Shown piece by piece: positions 61,651 through 64,000 of a stretch of DNA of 64,000 nucleotides. The notes under the pieces are model-generated. The model searched no databases. It was not told the origin of the DNA and worked only from the letters and a program-made list of their open reading frames with translations. The translations under genes and the position numbers were made by a program. Source of the DNA: Actinomycetota bacterium (GTDB taxonomy: Bacteria; Actinomycetota; Acidimicrobiia; Acidimicrobiales; Iamiaceae). The stretch is taken from contig JACPNX010000022.1 in the NCBI GenBank assembly GCA_016185275.1, forward strand, positions 1-64,000, read 5' to 3'. The number at the start of each line of letters is the position of its first letter. Position 1 is the stretch's first letter.

Positions 61651-62976
61651 GTGGACATCGAAGAGCTCGCCACCCGCTCGTCGGCGTCCCGCTCCGAGGT
61701 GGATCGCTGGGTCGAGCTCGGCCTCGTCACCGCGGCCGACGGCGGGTTCGACCACGAGGCCCTCGAGCGCGCCCGGCTGCTGCGAGCGGCGAGCGCGCGC
61801 GGGATCACCCCCGAGTCCGTGGCGGAGGGCTCCGAGAACCAGCACGCGCTGATCGCCCGCTTCGTAGAGGAGAGCGTCGGTACCGGTCCTGCGCCTTGGA
61901 CGATGGAGGAGGCGGCGAGCCGAGCCGGTCTCGACCTTGCGCTGGCGAAGCGGCTGCTCGCGGCCGCAGGCGTCGACGAGGACGAAGCGGACGACGATGA
62001 CATCGCCGCCATGAGAGCCGTGCGCGCGGCGCTCGATGCCGGCATGCCCGAGACGGCGGTGCTCCAGCTCGTCCGGGTGCTCGCAGATTCGCTCGGGCGT
62101 GTCGCCGAGGCCGAGGTGCGGCTGTTCCACTTCTACGTCCACGAGCGCTTGCGCCAGGAAGGCGCCGGCCCCGAGGAGCTGCTCGCCGTCGAAACGGCGG
62201 GCAGCGACGAGCTGCGGGCACTCGTCGAGCCGAGCGTCCTGTACTTCCACCGCAAGGCGTGGAGACGCGCAATGCGCGAAGACGTGCTGGTGCACCTCGC
62301 CGAGGAGGTGGCCGACGATGGACCGCTCGGCCGGCTCTCGGTGACCGTCCTCTTCGTCGACCTGGCCAGCTTCACGTCCATGACGGAGGCGATGGGCGAC
62401 GAGGTAGCCGCCGATGTGGTCGATCGCTTCTCAGCGCTGGTGCGAGTGGAGGCGGCCCGGTGCGACGGCCGCGTGCTCAAGCAGATCGGCGACGAGTTCA
62501 TGCTGGTCTTCCCGGGCGCGGCCGGCGCCGTGCGCTGTGCCATCGGCGTCGCGGCAGCCGCCGCGGCCGAGGCCCACTTCCCGGCCCTGCGGATGGGCGC
62601 GCATACGGGTACGGCCCTGTACCGCGAGGCCGACTACGTCGGGGCGACCATCAACGTCGCCGCCCGCGTGGCCGGCGAGGCGAGGCGAGGCGAGCTGATC
62701 GTGTCTCGCGAGGTCCGGGACGACGCCGCCGCTGCCGAACCGGACGTCGAGTGGGTCACGCTCGGCCGGCGCGTGCTCAAGGGCGTCGCTTCCCCCGTGG
62801 AGCTGTTCCTGGCGGAGCTGCCGGGGTCGCAGGACCGCTTCGTGGACCCTGTGTGCGGGATGGAGCTCGAAGGGAGCACCGACGTCACCCGGGTCTGGAA
62901 CGGCGAGGAGCTCGTGTTCTGCTCGTCGCGTTGTCGGGCGATCTTCGACGCCGACCCCGCTCGCTACGTCTGCTGA
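61651..62976 (+). CDS. MerR-like HTH / class III cyclase / YHS fusion protein
   Basis: 441 aa. GTG 61651 has GAGGAG 7 nt upstream; GTG 61645 is too close to it. Two MerR-like helical modules open the protein ([40 protein letters not shown]). A helical regulatory region follows to about 215, then a class III cyclase domain with [19 protein letters not shown] (D237), [14 protein letters not shown] (D281) and [19 protein letters not shown] domain closes it: [10 protein letters not shown] and [22 protein letters not shown] with C402, C424 and C428. YHS domains bind heavy metals, so metal-controlled cyclic-nucleotide synthesis is a reasonable hypothesis. Confidence 0.88.
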   Translation: MDIEELATRSSASRSEVDRWVELGLVTAADGGFDHEALERARLLRAASARGITPESVAEGSENQHALIARFVEESVGTGPAPWTMEEAASRAGLDLALAKRLLAAAGVDEDEADDDDIAAMRAVRAALDAGMPETAVLQLVRVLADSLGRVAEAEVRLFHFYVHERLRQEGAGPEELLAVETAGSDELRALVEPSVLYFHRKAWRRAMREDVLVHLAEEVADDGPLGRLSVTVLFVDLASFTSMTEAMGDEVAADVVDRFSALVRVEAARCDGRVLKQIGDEFMLVFPGAAGAVRCAIGVAAAAAAEAHFPALRMGAHTGTALYREADYVGATINVAARVAGEARRGELIVSREVRDDAAAAEPDVEWVTLGRRVLKGVASPVELFLAELPGSQDRFVDPVCGMELEGSTDVTRVWNGEELVFCSSRCRAIFDADPARYVC

Positions 62977-63082
62977 CCCCTGGGCTGGCCGCAATATTGA
63001 CCCGTGGGTCAAGATGGCGGGCAGGGCCGGCGCAGGGGTGCGCCGGGCCGTTCCGGCGAATCGCCAGGGGAGCAGCGCGACG

Positions 63083-64000
63083 ATGACGGTCACCGAAGGT
63101 ACGACCCGCCCGGACGGCGGAACGATCGACAAGGAGGCGCTCCGGCGCAAGTACGCCGAGGAGCGCGCCAAGCGGCTCCGGCCCGACGGCAACGACCAGT
63201 ACATCCGCCTCACCGGTGATCTCGTCCACTACCTCGACGATCCGTACACGCCGGTCGCCCCACGGGCGCCGAAGACCGATCACGTGACGGTCGCATTCAT
63301 CGGCGGTGGCTTCGCCGGACTGGTCACCGGTGCCCGGTTGAAGGAAGCCGGCGTCGACGATGTCCGGATCATCGACAAGGCGGGCGACTTCGGCGGGACG
63401 TGGTACTGGAACCGGTACCCCGGCGCGCAGTGCGACACGGCGTCGTTCGTCTACATGCCGCTGCTCGAAGAGACGGGTCACATGCCGTCCGAGAAGTACG
63501 CGCACGCGCCCGAGATCCTCGAGCACTGCCGGCGGATCGGCCGGCACTTCGGCCTGTACGACGACGCCCTGTTCCACACCGAGGTCACGGACCTCGTCTG
63601 GGACGCCGGCATGTCGCGCTGGATCGTGTGCACCAACCGAGGTGACGAGTTCACGGCCCAGTTCGTGGCCATGGGCACCGGGCCGCTGCACGTGCCGAAG
63701 CTGCCCGGCATCCCAGGCATCGAGTCGTTCGCCGGGCACTCGTTCCACACCAGCCGCTGGGACTACGACTACACCGGCGGCGACCCGAACGGCGCGCCCA
63801 TGGAGAAGCTGGCCGACAAGCGCGTGGCCGTGATCGGGACCGGCGCGACGGCGGTGCAGTGCGTCCCCCACCTCGCGCGCGCCGCTCGGGAGCTCTACGT
63901 CTTCCAGCGCACGCCCTCGTCGGTGGACGTGCGCGACAACCGGCCGACCGACCCGGACTGGTTCGCCCAGATCGCCGAGCCCGGCTGGCAGCAGCGCTGG
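63083..64000 (+). CDS. Flavin-containing (Baeyer-Villiger-type) monooxygenase, 5' part
   Basis: The first 306 codons from ATG 63083 (AGGGGAG about 10 nt upstream); the gene runs off the right edge. After an N-terminal extension of about 70 residues ([18 protein letters not shown]), the FAD-binding motif is [31 protein letters not shown] is the BVMO active-site block, [12 protein letters not shown] is the FxGxxxHxxxWD fingerprint, and [16 protein letters not shown] is the NADPH Rossmann motif. The extended N-terminus is typical of the phenylacetone/cyclohexanone-type subgroup. It inserts oxygen next to a ketone; the substrate is unknown. Confidence 0.92.
   Translation, partial: MTVTEGTTRPDGGTIDKEALRRKYAEERAKRLRPDGNDQYIRLTGDLVHYLDDPYTPVAPRAPKTDHVTVAFIGGGFAGLVTGARLKEAGVDDVRIIDKAGDFGGTWYWNRYPGAQCDTASFVYMPLLEETGHMPSEKYAHAPEILEHCRRIGRHFGLYDDALFHTEVTDLVWDAGMSRWIVCTNRGDEFTAQFVAMGTGPLHVPKLPGIPGIESFAGHSFHTSRWDYDYTGGDPNGAPMEKLADKRVAVIGTGATAVQCVPHLARAARELYVFQRTPSSVDVRDNRPTDPDWFAQIAEPGWQQRW

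Overview
The window is one contiguous, very GC-rich stretch of bacterial chromosome. GTG starts are common, and the gene families (inositol-3-phosphate synthase, DUF3097, DUF2332, lactate 2-monooxygenase, MoxR-DUF58-VWA, CAP lipoprotein) are those of an actinobacterium. The layout would fit an Acidimicrobiia-like lineage, but that placement is inference from gene content, not from a marker phylogeny. Many start codons lie only 6-8 nt after a TANNNT hexamer with no Shine-Dalgarno, so much of the gene set looks leaderless; I used this pattern to choose starts.

Region 1 (1-8561) is a polymorphic-toxin locus. A PKD-like protein (partial), a WXG-type small protein and a 1702-aa RHS toxin are followed by a 4-bp-overlapping immunity gene whose product resembles EF-Tu domain III. 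Downstream is a graveyard of displaced RHS tips: a short RHS tail remnant, a broken IS66-type transposase fragment, and an orphan RHS C-terminal module with two internal deletions, a frameshift, a different toxin tip and its own immunity gene.

Region 2 (8734-18832) holds RNA 2'-phosphotransferase KptA, a NYN-domain protein, a CrtC/AttH-like protein, a membrane metallophosphoesterase, EthD and lactate 2-monooxygenase genes divergent around a perfect 11-bp inverted repeat, a thioesterase, a Gfo/Idh oxidoreductase, a luciferase-like flavin oxidoreductase, a DUF222/HNH remnant and an exported protein of unknown function.

Region 3 (18971-31918): a tiny Ser/Gly-rich exported protein is divergent from a MoxR-DUF58-VWA-VWA operon. 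Then come SRPBCC, a PAS-GGDEF-EAL protein whose reading frame extends upstream of any canonical start, a TetR regulator preceded by three 20-bp direct repeats, an anti-sigma-type ATPase with an unknown partner, enoyl-CoA hydratase, a CBS-containing site-2 protease, and an unknown gene pair.

Region 4 (31960-49467): a 44-bp tandem repeat array, DUF3097, an SGNH hydrolase, inositol-3-phosphate synthase, SDR, DHA2 exporter, NfuA-type Fe-S carrier, EamA permease, a DUF559 gene flanked by two related hairpin repeats, DXS, a class III cyclase with DUF2332, PAP2 phosphatase with a flippase-like protein, a lipoprotein, an alpha/beta hydrolase and a thioesterase.

Region 5 (49587-64000): TldD-TldE-UppP; a SAF/CpaB-like gene; an FmdB-MTA phosphorylase-unknown operon headed by a near-perfect CIRCE (HrcA) operator and divergent from galU-moeA-moaA-moaC; a CAP lipoprotein behind a strong terminator; tRNA-Ala(CGC); a MerR-like/cyclase/YHS fusion; and the start of a Baeyer-Villiger-type monooxygenase running off the window end.
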